Assembly: GCF_014204795.1 (NCBI RefSeq)
Contig: NZ_JACHMB010000001.1
Coordinates: forward strand, 10,242,501-10,306,500
From: Nonomuraea jabiensis
Lineage (GTDB): Bacteria; Actinomycetota; Actinomycetes; Streptosporangiales; Streptosporangiaceae
Length of the DNA stretch: 64,000 nucleotides
Reading direction: 5' to 3'
Below are positions 30,970-38,831 of this stretch, piece by piece. The translations under genes were made by a program, and so were the position numbers. The notes beneath the pieces were generated by a model. That model saw only the letters and a program-made list of their open reading frames with translations, was not told the origin of the DNA and made no database searches. Numbering within the stretch: the stretch's first letter is position 1; each line of letters opens with the position of its first letter.

Positions 30970-32167
30970 GACGCCATCTTTCGAAAGGTGGCGAAAGGTT
31001 GGCGGGAGCAGCCGGACGGGCCGAGGAGCGGTGTTGACGAGCTCGATGCTCCCTCAAGCTGCCCGGCTGGTCCTGCACCGCCACGAGGACGCCGACCGCC
31101 GCCAGGCAGGCCACGACAGACGACCCGCCGTAGGACACGAAGGGCAGTGGCACGCCCACGATCGGCGCCAGCCCGACGACCATGCCGACGTTGATGAACG
31201 TCTGCACCGACAGCCAGCAGGCGATGCCCGCGGCGGCCAGCGTCCCGTACGGCGCGGGGCAGCCGCGCGCCGCGACGCTCAGCGCTCGCCGGACCACCGC
31301 CCAGAGCAGAACCAGCAGCAGCATCGCCCCCGCGAAGCCCAGTTCCTCGCCGGCCACGGTGAAGATGAAGTCCGTGTGCTGCTCGGGGACGAACCGTCCG
31401 CCGGTCTGGTCGCCCCGGAACAGCCCCCGGCCGAACAGCCCGCCCGACCCGACCGTCACCAGCGCCTGAGCCGCGTTGTAACCCGCGCCCTGCGGGTCGG
31501 CCATCGGGTCGGCGAACGTGAGCAGCCGCTGCACCTGGTGCGGGCGGAGCAGCCCGAGGAACCAGGCCCCCGCCGCCGCGCCGATGCCTGCCCCGGCCAG
31601 CAGGACGAGCCAGCGCCGCCGGACACCGGCGACCACGAGCACGCCGCCCACCGTCGCCGCCATGACCATCGCCGTGCCCAGGTCCGGCTGCAGCATGATC
31701 AGGGCCAGCGGCGCCGCGGTCGCCGCCAGCGCCATGAGCACCTGCGCTCCGCGCGGCCGGCGCTCTCCATCCGGGCGGTCTCCGAGCAGGGCGGCCAGGA
31801 TGAGCACCAGCGTCACCTTGGCCGGCTCCGACGGCTGCACCTCGAGCCCGCCCACGGACAACCACGACTGCGCGCCGTTGGCGGTCCTGCCCAGCGGGGT
31901 CAGCACGGCGGCCAGGCACAGCAGCGTGACGAGGTACGCGGGCAGGGTCCAGGCACGCAGCCTGGCCTGGCCGGCCAGCACGACCGCTGTCATCAGCACC
32001 AGCCCGACCAGCACGTTGACGATCTGCCGCTTGAGGTACGTCTGAGGGTCCTCCCCCACCGCCGCCATGCGCGGCCGGGTGGCCGACCAGACCAGCACGA
32101 CGCCGGCCAGGCAGAGCACGGTCGCGGGAACGACCAGCCGCCAGTCCATCCTGCGCAGGACGGTCAC
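30947..32167 (-). CDS. rodA: rod shape-determining SEDS glycosyltransferase RodA
   Basis: This 406-aa FtsW/RodA/SpoVE protein has about ten membrane helices. It polymerises lipid II in the elongation machinery together with PBP2. Motifs are AQSWLSVGGLEVQPSEPAKV, IMLQPDLGTAMVMAATVGG, EQHTDFIFTVAGEELGFAGA and VPLPFVSYGGSSVVA. The GTG at 32167 overlaps the PBP2 stop (GTGA). It is the last gene of the mre operon. The basic C-terminal tail overlaps the end of the convergent permease gene. Confidence 0.92.
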   Translation of the reverse strand: MTVLRRMDWRLVVPATVLCLAGVVLVWSATRPRMAAVGEDPQTYLKRQIVNVLVGLVLMTAVVLAGQARLRAWTLPAYLVTLLCLAAVLTPLGRTANGAQSWLSVGGLEVQPSEPAKVTLVLILAALLGDRPDGERRPRGAQVLMALAATAAPLALIMLQPDLGTAMVMAATVGGVLVVAGVRRRWLVLLAGAGIGAAAGAWFLGLLRPHQVQRLLTFADPMADPQGAGYNAAQALVTVGSGGLFGRGLFRGDQTGGRFVPEQHTDFIFTVAGEELGFAGAMLLLVLLWAVVRRALSVAARGCPAPYGTLAAAGIACWLSVQTFINVGMVVGLAPIVGVPLPFVSYGGSSVVACLAAVGVLVAVQDQPGSLREHRARQHRSSARPAAPANLSPPFERWRPTSPPCR

Positions 32168-34089
32168 GACCTGCTCCCTTCCGGCAGCGCCGCCTTCTTG
32201 CCTTCCAGGCCGTACATGCCGGCCCAGATCTCCCGTACGGCGGGCGCGGCGGCGTCGCCACCCGAGCCGCCCTGGGAGATCACGGCGACCACCACGTACC
32301 TGGGGTCGTCGGCCGGCGCGAACGACGCGAACCAGGAGGTGTCCTCGGCGCCGTACGCCTCTGCCGTGCCCGTCTTGCCCGCCACCGGCAGCTTGCCGAG
32401 GGGGAACCCGGAGAAGGCGGTCGCGGCCGTTCCCGACTTGGGCACCTCGGCCAGGGCGCGTCGGACGTAGGCGAGCGTTCTGGCCGGGACCGGCAGGCGG
32501 CCGGCCACCGGGGGGGTGATCGTGCGGATCAGCGTGCCGTCCGGGCCGCGCACCTCCTTGCCGAGGCGCGGGCTGAACAGGGTGCCGCCGTTGGCCAGTG
32601 CCGCGTACGCGCGGGCCAGCTGCAGCGGCGTGACGAGCACCTCGCCCTGGCCGATGGAGAAGTTGGCGGCGTCGCCGGCGCTCCAGAGGTAGCCGTGGGC
32701 GCAGTTCTCGGCGGCGATCGCCTTGAGGTAGGCGGCCCGCGCGGGGTCCGTCCTCGCCGTCCCCGGGTAGCCCTCGCGGGCGTCCCTGCAGGTCCGGTCC
32801 TTGGTCTGCGCCCACTGCCGCCGCTTCCACGCGCGGTCCGGCACCCGGCCCGCCGCCTCTCCCGGAAGGTCCACGCCCGTCCTGACCCCGAATCCGAAGT
32901 CCCTGGCCATGCGCTGCATCGGCTCGCGGGGCCACAGCTCGTGCGCGAACCGGTAGAAGATCGTGTCACAGGACACGATCAGCGCCCGGTGCAGGTCCAT
33001 GGCGCCGAGGTCGGCGCCCTGGAAGTTGCGGAAGGCCCGGCCGCCGATCCGGTACGAGCCGGGGCAGTCGTAGCGGCCCTCCAGGTCGTAGCCGGAGGCC
33101 GCGGCGGCGGCCGTCGAGACCACCTTCCAGGTGGAGGCCGGCGGCCACTGTCCCTGCACGGCCCTGGACACCAGGGGGCTGCCCCGTTCGGCGCTGATCA
33201 GGCGCCGGTAGTCGGCCGGCTCGATGCCGCCGGTCCAGACGTCGGGGTCGTAGGCGGGGTAGGAGGCCATGGCCGCGACGCGCCCGGTGCGGGCGTCCAG
33301 CACCACGGCGGCGCCGGAGTCGGCCTTGCGTGCTTTGCGCACCGCGCGTTCGAGTGCCTTCTCGACGACGGCCTGCACGCGGGCGTCGATGCTGGTGACC
33401 AGCGTCGCGCCCGGCGTGGCGGGCTGCTCGCGCTGGATGCGCAGCACCTGTCCGGCGCTGTCGACGACCACGTCCCTGCTGCCGGGGCGGCCGCGCAGGT
33501 CGGCCTCGTACGCGGCCTCCAATCCGTCCTTGCCCACGGGTCGGCCGTCCGAGCCCTCATCGGGCGCCAGGTAGCCGAGCACGTGAGCGGCCAGATCTCC
33601 GCGCGGGTGGTCGCGTACCGGACGGGGCTCGGCGGTCACGCCGGGGAAGTCCTCCGGCCGTTCGGCGATCTGCGTGGCGTCCCGCTCGGCCACGCCCTCC
33701 GCCACCGGGATCGGCTGGTACGGCGAGCCCGCCCAGCACGGCTTGCCCACCTTCGGCCCGCACAGCCGGATCCGCCCGGCCAGCTCGCTGTAGGGACGGT
33801 CGAGCAGGCCGGCGAGCCGGCGCAGGGTGGCCCGCCCGTGGTCCGGCTGCCGGCCCAGCGCGACGCGGTCCACCGACACGGTCATGGCGGCGCGGTTGCG
33901 GGCCAGCGGGCGCCCCCGGTCATCGAGGATGCGCCCGCGAACGGCCGGGATGGCGATGTGGCGTACGTGGTCGGCGACGGCGGCTTCCGTGTAGCACTCG
34001 CCGTCCAGGATCTGCACCTGCCACAGTCGGCCGAGCAGGACGACGAACAACGCGGACACCAGCAGACGGATCAACAGGAAGCGTCGCAT
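32164..34089 (-). CDS. mrdA: penicillin-binding protein 2 (class B transpeptidase)
   Basis: The protein has 641 aa with an N-terminal membrane anchor (FLLIRLLVSALFVVLLGRLW). A pedestal domain begins IAIPAVRGRILDDRGRPLAR. The transpeptidase shows the active serine in PPASTWKVVS (SxxK), SCD as the second motif, and KTGTA. PBP2 crosslinks the strands made by RodA. The start overlaps the previous gene by 170 bp, but the conserved N-terminal sequence supports this ATG. Confidence 0.92.
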   Translation of the reverse strand: MRRFLLIRLLVSALFVVLLGRLWQVQILDGECYTEAAVADHVRHIAIPAVRGRILDDRGRPLARNRAAMTVSVDRVALGRQPDHGRATLRRLAGLLDRPYSELAGRIRLCGPKVGKPCWAGSPYQPIPVAEGVAERDATQIAERPEDFPGVTAEPRPVRDHPRGDLAAHVLGYLAPDEGSDGRPVGKDGLEAAYEADLRGRPGSRDVVVDSAGQVLRIQREQPATPGATLVTSIDARVQAVVEKALERAVRKARKADSGAAVVLDARTGRVAAMASYPAYDPDVWTGGIEPADYRRLISAERGSPLVSRAVQGQWPPASTWKVVSTAAAAASGYDLEGRYDCPGSYRIGGRAFRNFQGADLGAMDLHRALIVSCDTIFYRFAHELWPREPMQRMARDFGFGVRTGVDLPGEAAGRVPDRAWKRRQWAQTKDRTCRDAREGYPGTARTDPARAAYLKAIAAENCAHGYLWSAGDAANFSIGQGEVLVTPLQLARAYAALANGGTLFSPRLGKEVRGPDGTLIRTITPPVAGRLPVPARTLAYVRRALAEVPKSGTAATAFSGFPLGKLPVAGKTGTAEAYGAEDTSWFASFAPADDPRYVVVAVISQGGSGGDAAAPAVREIWAGMYGLEGKKAALPEGSRS

Positions 34090-34540
34090 CGGAGAACCTT
34101 CTGAACAGTGACCGGCCGCGTCCGGCGAGCAGGAGCCACACCAGGGGCACGGCGAGCAGGTTGAGCGGCAGGGCGGTGAGCGCCGGCCGATCGGGCCAGC
34201 CGCCGATCAGCAGGCCGGCGCCCGTGGCGGCCAGGGTGCCGGCCGCGCCCCCGGCGAGGATCCGGGCCGCCACGGGGACCTTGCGCGGCAGCAGGCCGCA
34301 GGCGTAGCCGAGCACGCAGAGCAGCAGGGCCGTACGGCCCGCGGGCGGAAGGGCGGGCGGGACCAGGTCCGCCACGAGCCCCGTGGCGAACCCGGTCACC
34401 GCCCCGGCCACCGGCCCCATGGCCGGCCCCGCTGTCACGGCCACGAGCATGACCAGATCGGGCGCGGCTGGAAGGCGCTCCAGCATGGCCACCTGGAGCA
34501 GCGGGGCGAGCACGGCGGCCGCCGCGAACCTAGCCCGCAT
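33920..34540 (-). CDS. mreD: rod shape-determining protein MreD
   Basis: The protein has 206 aa with five hydrophobic helices in the first 150 residues (ARFAAAAVLAPLLQVAMLER, then DLVMLVAVTAGPAMGPVAGA, LLLCVLGYACGLLPR and PLNLLAVPLVWLLLAG). This is the MreD pattern between mreC and PBP2. It overlaps mreC by 11 bp. About 55 C-terminal residues are Arg/Pro-rich and lie entirely within the PBP2 gene in another frame. MreD normally ends soon after the last helix, so this tail may be a read-on after loss of the original stop. Confidence 0.8.
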   Translation of the reverse strand: MRARFAAAAVLAPLLQVAMLERLPAAPDLVMLVAVTAGPAMGPVAGAVTGFATGLVADLVPPALPPAGRTALLLCVLGYACGLLPRKVPVAARILAGGAAGTLAATGAGLLIGGWPDRPALTALPLNLLAVPLVWLLLAGRGRSLFRRFSDATLPVDPSAGVRVVRRPARPTVAGADPGRRVLHGSRRRRPRTPHRHPGRSRAHPR

Positions 34541-35645
34541 CGACGATCACGCCTACGACGTCGAGGGTGCCGAACGTGACGGCGGGGCGGACCAGGGCGG
34601 TGCGGGTCAGCTGGTCGCGGGCGGGGTCGACGCGCTCGACGGTCCCGACGGGCACGCCGGGCGGGTACGGCGTCCGGCCGCTCGACCCCAGCGTCTCCAC
34701 CCGCTGACCGGGGCGCAGCGGCGCGTCGGCGTCGAACAGGCGCAGGGCGAGCAGCCCGTCCTCACGCCGGCCCGTGACCGTGCCCATCGCACCGCCACTC
34801 TCGCGGCCGACCTCCCGACCGACCGCGCCGCCGGACTCGCGGCCCGACTCGCCGGTCTCACGGCCGGTCTCACGGCCGGTCTCACGGCCGGTCTCACGGC
34901 CGGTCTCACGGCCGGTCTCACGGCCGGTCTCACGGCCGGTCTCACGGCCGGTCTCACGGCCGGTCTCACGGCCGGTCTCACGGCCGGTCTCACGGCCGGT
35001 CTCACGGCCGGTCTCACGGCCGGTCTTGCCGGTGGCCGCCGTCCGGACGCCGATGGTGGCGGATGGCGCGGTGGGCAGCAGCACGGTGGCGACGCTCGGC
35101 CCGGCCTCGATCACCCGGCCGGCCAGCCCGTCGGAGGTGACCACGGCCAGGTCGGGACGCACCCCGGCCCGCGTACCGGCATCGATGGTGACGGTGTCGT
35201 CGCGGGCCGCGATGACCTGCGCGGTCACCACGGTGAGACGCGCCCGCCCGCTCGGGGGCGCGTCGCGCCGGCCGTCGGCGGCAGGGCCCGCGTCCTGGGC
35301 CCGACCCGCGTCCTCGGCCGGGCGCGCGTCCTCAGCCCGGTATGTGGACAGGAGGCCGGCTCGTTGCGCGTCCCGGGTCCCGGCCGCGCGCTCGGCCCAG
35401 AGCTCGGCCGCCAGTCGGATGTTCCGCCGCTCCAGCTCCTCGGCGCGCCGGCGGGCCTCTCCCGCGCCCGCCAGCGCGGACAGGGGACGAGCCGCGGCAG
35501 CGAGCGCCTGCTCGACGGGACCGGTCATGGCGGCGCCCGCGGAGCGCAGGAAGGAGGCGTCGCCGCGCAGGTCGAGGGTGATGAGGACGGCGGCGGCGGC
35601 CACCAGCAGGGCGACCACGCGGGCAGGGCGATGAAGGAAACGCAT
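34530..35645 (-). CDS. mreC: rod shape-determining protein MreC with GRET repeat insertion
   Basis: The protein has 371 aa with an N-terminal membrane helix (RVVALLVAAAAVLITLDLRG) and then a coiled coil (about 62-90). The beta-sheet domain includes VIAARDDTVTIDAGTRAGVR and DLAVVTSDGLAGRVIEAGPS. Between the two beta subdomains, residues 209-264 are 14 exact copies of Gly-Arg-Glu-Thr encoded by a 12-bp minisatellite. A degenerate GESGRESGG stretch follows. The Ala/Asp-rich linker at 103-130 also looks expanded. MreC organises PBP2 and RodA outside the membrane. The insert should form a highly charged flexible loop on the extracellular face. Confidence 0.9.
   Translation of the reverse strand: MRFLHRPARVVALLVAAAAVLITLDLRGDASFLRSAGAAMTGPVEQALAAAARPLSALAGAGEARRRAEELERRNIRLAAELWAERAAGTRDAQRAGLLSTYRAEDARPAEDAGRAQDAGPAADGRRDAPPSGRARLTVVTAQVIAARDDTVTIDAGTRAGVRPDLAVVTSDGLAGRVIEAGPSVATVLLPTAPSATIGVRTAATGKTGRETGRETGRETGRETGRETGRETGRETGRETGRETGRETGRETGRETGRETGRETGESGRESGGAVGREVGRESGGAMGTVTGRREDGLLALRLFDADAPLRPGQRVETLGSSGRTPYPPGVPVGTVERVDPARDQLTRTALVRPAVTFGTLDVVGVIVDAG
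34861..35028. repeat. 12-bp minisatellite, 14 exact copies, inside mreC
   Basis: The unit CGGCCGGTCTCA is repeated 14 times without a mismatch over 168 bp, flanked by a partial copy on the left and CGGCCGGTCTTG on the right. The 12-bp period keeps the mreC frame for any copy number. Confidence 0.97.
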
Positions 35646-35647
35646 GG

Positions 35648-36676
35648 TCAGTGCCTCGGCTCCGGGACCAGCACGCTCTGCAGCCGGTCGAACTCCTCGA
35701 CGCAGCGGCCGGAGCCGAGCACGACCGAGTGCAGCGGGTTCTCGACGGTCCTGACGGGCATGCCCGTCGCCTCGCCGAGCCGCCGGTCCAGCCCGCGCAG
35801 CAGGGCGCCGCCGCCGGTCAGCGTGATGCCGTTCTTCACGAGATCGCCCGCCAGCTCCGGCGGGCACAGGTCGAGCGCGGTCTGCACGGCGTCGATGATC
35901 GCGTGCACGGGCTCCTCTATCGCCTCGCGCACCTCACCCGCGGAGATCGTGACGGTTCGCGGCAGACCGCTGATCAGGTCGCGCCCCCTGATCTCGGCCT
36001 TCGGCTCCTCCCTCTGCGGCCAGGCGAAGCCCAGCGCGATCTTGATCTCCTCGGCCGTGCGCTCGCCCAGGAGCAGCGAGTGCTCCTTCTTGACGTACGC
36101 GATGATCGCCTCGTCGAGCTCGTCGCCGCCCACCCGCAGCGAGCGGGCGGTGACGATGCCGCCGAGCGAGATGACGGCAACCTCGGTCGTACCGCCGCCG
36201 ATGTCGACGACCATGCTGCCGACCGCCTCGTGCACGGGCAGCCCCGCCCCGATGGCGGCGGCCATGGGCTCCTCGATGATGTAGACCTTGCGCGCTCCGG
36301 CCTGGTAGCCGGCCTCCTTGACCGCGCGCTGCTCGACCCCGGTCGTGCCGCTGGGCACGGCCACCACCAGGCGTGGCTGGGCGAAGTAGCGGCGCCGGTG
36401 CACCTTCTGGATGAAGTAGCGCAGCATCTGCTCAGCCACGTCGAGCTCGGTGATGACGCCGTCGGCCAGCGGGCGGATGGCCACGATGTGACCGGGCGTG
36501 CGGCCGATCATCTGCTTGGCCTCGTGGCCGACCGCGACGGTCTTCTCGGTCCTGGTGTTCAGCGCCACCACGGAAGGCTCGTCGAGGACGATGCCGCGGT
36601 TGCGTACGTACACGAGCGTGTTGGCCGTGCCAAGGTCCACTGCCATGTCCCGGCCGAGGAAATCGAGCACAGACAT
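35648..36676 (-). CDS. mreB: rod shape-determining actin homologue MreB
   Basis: This 342-aa actin-fold ATPase guides the lateral wall machinery under the membrane. Phosphate-1 motif is MAVDLGTANTLVYV. Other marks are RPLADGVITELDVAEQMLRY, LVVAVPSGTTGVEQRAVKEA, phosphate-2 SMVVDIGGGTTEVAVISLGG and adenosine motif ITLTGGGALLRGLD. The ATG at 36676 follows GGGGGAGAC. It leads the mreBCD-mrdA-rodA operon, with a promoter at 36758-36786. Confidence 0.95.
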   Translation of the reverse strand: MSVLDFLGRDMAVDLGTANTLVYVRNRGIVLDEPSVVALNTRTEKTVAVGHEAKQMIGRTPGHIVAIRPLADGVITELDVAEQMLRYFIQKVHRRRYFAQPRLVVAVPSGTTGVEQRAVKEAGYQAGARKVYIIEEPMAAAIGAGLPVHEAVGSMVVDIGGGTTEVAVISLGGIVTARSLRVGGDELDEAIIAYVKKEHSLLLGERTAEEIKIALGFAWPQREEPKAEIRGRDLISGLPRTVTISAGEVREAIEEPVHAIIDAVQTALDLCPPELAGDLVKNGITLTGGGALLRGLDRRLGEATGMPVRTVENPLHSVVLGSGRCVEEFDRLQSVLVPEPRH

Positions 36677-36757
36677 GTCTCCCCCACGAGGCGAGCCCGA
36701 GCACGGCGCGGGTTCTTCCGTCTCGGGCGGCATCTCTCTCCGTCTGAGTCCAGAGAA

Positions 36758-36845
36758 CTTATAACTTGAAGCGGAGGTTTATGCAACATCGATATCCACC
36801 TTTTCCATAGCCACAGTTGCATGCATCCGAAGCAAGAGCTAATCT
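36758..36845. promoter_or_regulatory. back-to-back promoters of mreB and hsp20
   Basis: On the minus strand, -35 TTGCAT (36786-36781) and -10 TATAAG (36763-36758) are 17 bp apart and serve mreB. On the plus strand, TTGCAT (36817-36822) and TAATCT (36840-36845), also 17 bp apart, serve hsp20. The two -35 elements form the inverted repeat ATGCAAC / GTTGCAT in an AT-rich patch. Confidence 0.65.
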
Positions 36846-36896
36846 CCGACTCGAATTACAAGTTCCCCCCGGCTCTCGAGAAGCTAGGAGGTACCG

Positions 36897-37322
36897 ATGC
36901 TGCTGACTTCCATAGACCCGTTCATCCAGGAGTTCGAGCGCCAGTTCAGCCGGCTGACGCCGCGCGTCCTCAACGGCCCCTCGATGCCGATGGACGGCCT
37001 GCGCCACGACGATGACGTCGTCCTGCGCTTCGATCTCCCCGGCATCGATCCGGGCTCGGTCGAGGTGACCGTCGACCGCGGCGTGCTCAGCGTCAGCGCG
37101 CGCCGCGAGGAGGAGCTCGGCGAGGACGACCGGGTGTTCGTCCGCGAGCGTCCGATGGGCGCCTTCACCAGACGCGTCTATCTGTCGGAGCACCTCGACA
37201 GCGACCGGATCGAGGCCGGCTACGCCAACGGCGTGCTCACCGTACGCATCCCGGTCCTCGAACGCGCCAGACCGCGCAAGGTCGAAGTCCGACGCGGCGA
37301 CACCCGGGCCATCCCGGCCTGA
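36897..37322 (+). CDS. Hsp20/alpha-crystallin small heat-shock protein
   Basis: The protein has 141 aa. The alpha-crystallin domain spans about residues 38-130 (VVLRFDLPGIDPGSVEVTVD, then GVLSVSARREEE and GYANGVLTVRIPVLERA, which contains the G-x-L and IPV-type motifs). It holds unfolding proteins under heat or other stress. The ribosome-binding site TAGGAGGT 6 bp before the ATG is near-perfect. It is the first gene of a pair with a MerR-type regulator 52 bp downstream. I saw no clear HspR (HAIR) or RheA site. Confidence 0.9.
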   Translation: MLLTSIDPFIQEFERQFSRLTPRVLNGPSMPMDGLRHDDDVVLRFDLPGIDPGSVEVTVDRGVLSVSARREEELGEDDRVFVRERPMGAFTRRVYLSEHLDSDRIEAGYANGVLTVRIPVLERARPRKVEVRRGDTRAIPA

Positions 37323-37331
37323 CCTCGTCCA

Positions 37332-37357
37332 CGGGGGCGGGTGGGCGCCCGCCCCCG
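37332..37357 (+). terminator. strong hairpin between hsp20 and the MerR gene
   Basis: The 10-bp perfect stem CGGGGGCGGG / CCCGCCCCCG with a 6-nt loop starts 9 bp after the hsp20 stop and ends 17 bp before the next ATG. It may be a partial terminator or an RNA stabiliser of the chaperone message. Confidence 0.6.
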
Positions 37358-37373
37358 CGAGCATGGAAGGCCC

Positions 37374-37682
37374 ATGATGTCCGATCTTCCCTTCGACGAC
37401 GAGCACGCCCCCCTCTACTCCATGGGGCAGGTCGCCCAGATGCTCGATGTGCAGCAGGCCTTTCTGCGCCGCCTGGACCAGCACGACGTCGTCACCCCGA
37501 GCCGCTCCGAGGGAGGCCGGCGGCGCTACTCGCGCCGCGACATCATGACCGTCCAGCGCGTCACGCGCATGGCCGACGAGGGCATGACCCTCATCGCGAT
37601 CCGCCGCATCCTCGAGCTTGAGCACGAGCTCGCCCGCCTCCGCGAGGAGCTCGCCGAGGCGAAGGCCCGCCTCGAGGAGTAG
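37374..37682 (+). CDS. MerR-family (HspR-like) regulator
   Basis: The protein has 102 aa. The MerR winged helix covers residues 14-80: APLYSMGQVAQMLDVQQAFL, then RRLDQHDVVTPSRSEGGRRR and YSRRDIMTVQRV. A short coiled-coil tail follows (ELEHELARLREELAEAKARL). There is no effector domain, as in HspR, and the gene follows hsp20, so heat-shock control of the pair is likely. Tandem ATGs at 37374 and 37377 follow GGAAGG; the second has the better spacing. Confidence 0.85.
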   Translation: MMSDLPFDDEHAPLYSMGQVAQMLDVQQAFLRRLDQHDVVTPSRSEGGRRRYSRRDIMTVQRVTRMADEGMTLIAIRRILELEHELARLREELAEAKARLEE

Positions 37683-37769
37683 CCGGGCCGCCCGGCCTTC
37701 TCCATGGCCCCGCATGAGCGGACTGCTGGGCCGTGTCCATGGGTCCCGTCACAACGGAGGTGATTCTTG

Positions 37770-38831
37770 ATGTCCGTACGGTCCCGACTGCACATCGCGA
37801 TGGTGGCGCCGCCCTGGTTCGAGGTGCCCCCACGCGCGTACGGCGGTATCGAGGCCGTGCTCAACGACCTGGTACAGGCGCTGCTCAAACTCGGGCACCA
37901 GGTCACCCTGATCGGCGCCGGCCGGCCTGGCACGGCCGCGCGCTTCCTGGCCACCTATCCCGAACCGCCCTCCAGCCGGGTCGGCGAGTCGCTGCCCGAG
38001 GTGGTCCACGCCGCCCACGTGGCACGGATGCTGGAGGACCTGGACGTGGACGTGGTCCACGACCACTCGCTCGCCGGACCGCTCACCGCGGCCGGCCGCC
38101 CGGTGCCCACCGTGGTGACCGTGCACGGGGCGGCGCAGGGAGAGCTCGCCGACTACTACCGGCAGCTCGGCGACGCGGTGGCGCTGGTGTCGATCTCCAC
38201 CTCCCAGCGCCTGCAGGCGCCGGACCTCAACTGGGTCGGAACCGTGCACAACGCGATCGACGTGACCACCTTCCCCTTCAAGGAGCGCAAGGAGGACTAC
38301 ACGCTCTTCCTCGGCAGGTTCAGTCCCGACAAGGGACCTCACCTGGCCATCGACGCCGCCCGGGCCGCGGGCCGCCGCATCCTGCTGGCCGGCAAGCTCA
38401 CCGAGCCGTCCGAGCGCGCGTACTTCGACACTCACATCCGACCGCGGCTCGGCGACGACGCCGTCTATGTCGGCGAGGCGGACGGGGCCGCCAAGCGGAA
38501 GCTCCTGGTCAACGCCCGCTGCCTGCTCTTCCCCATCCAGTGGGAGGAGCCGTTCGGCATGGTCATGATCGAGTCCATGGCCTGCGGCACGCCGGTGGTC
38601 GCCCTGCGCGGCGGCGCGGTCCCCGAGGTGGTGGAGCCGGGGGTCACCGGCTTCGTGTGCGCGGACCCCGCGGAGCTGCCCGCGGCGATCGACGCGGCCG
38701 GCGACCTCTCCCCCGCCGAGTGCCGCGCCCACGTGATTCGCCACTTCGACGCGGTCAGCATGGCCCGCGGGTACGAGAAGATCTACGAACAGCTGATCGA
38801 CGACCGGCACCCCACCCCCATTGCCGCCTGA
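37770..38831 (+). CDS. family 4 glycosyltransferase
   Basis: This 353-aa GT-B enzyme shows the N-terminal MVAPPWFEVPPRAYGGIEAV with the Gly-rich acceptor loop, HGAAQGELADYYRQL, FLGRFSPDKGPHLAIDAARA in the donor domain and the EX7E motif in EEPFGMVMIESMACGTPVVA. It is likely to use a nucleotide-sugar and retain configuration. The acceptor is unknown; trehalose- or glycolipid-type products are only possibilities. The ATG follows GGAGG. It stands alone after the stress pair, with 87 bp between. Confidence 0.88.
   Translation: MSVRSRLHIAMVAPPWFEVPPRAYGGIEAVLNDLVQALLKLGHQVTLIGAGRPGTAARFLATYPEPPSSRVGESLPEVVHAAHVARMLEDLDVDVVHDHSLAGPLTAAGRPVPTVVTVHGAAQGELADYYRQLGDAVALVSISTSQRLQAPDLNWVGTVHNAIDVTTFPFKERKEDYTLFLGRFSPDKGPHLAIDAARAAGRRILLAGKLTEPSERAYFDTHIRPRLGDDAVYVGEADGAAKRKLLVNARCLLFPIQWEEPFGMVMIESMACGTPVVALRGGAVPEVVEPGVTGFVCADPAELPAAIDAAGDLSPAECRAHVIRHFDAVSMARGYEKIYEQLIDDRHPTPIAA

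Noticed and set aside
30947..32935. A longer RodA starting inside the PBP2 gene
   Set aside because: The extension is an out-of-frame shadow of PBP2. The GTG at 32167 with GTGA overlap fits the conserved N-terminus.
34861..35028. Possible CRISPR array
   Set aside because: The 12-bp units are directly contiguous with no spacers and sit in a coding frame.
34383..36284. Plus-strand frames with (AGLT)n or (SRPV)n repeats through mreC
   Set aside because: They arise only because the 12-bp array stays open in every frame. The mreC frame is the one with conserved flanking domains.
36757..36896. HspR (HAIR) operator upstream of hsp20
   Set aside because: CTTGAA and ACTCGAA/ACAAGT fragments are present, but not in the CTTGAGT-N7-ACTCAAG arrangement.
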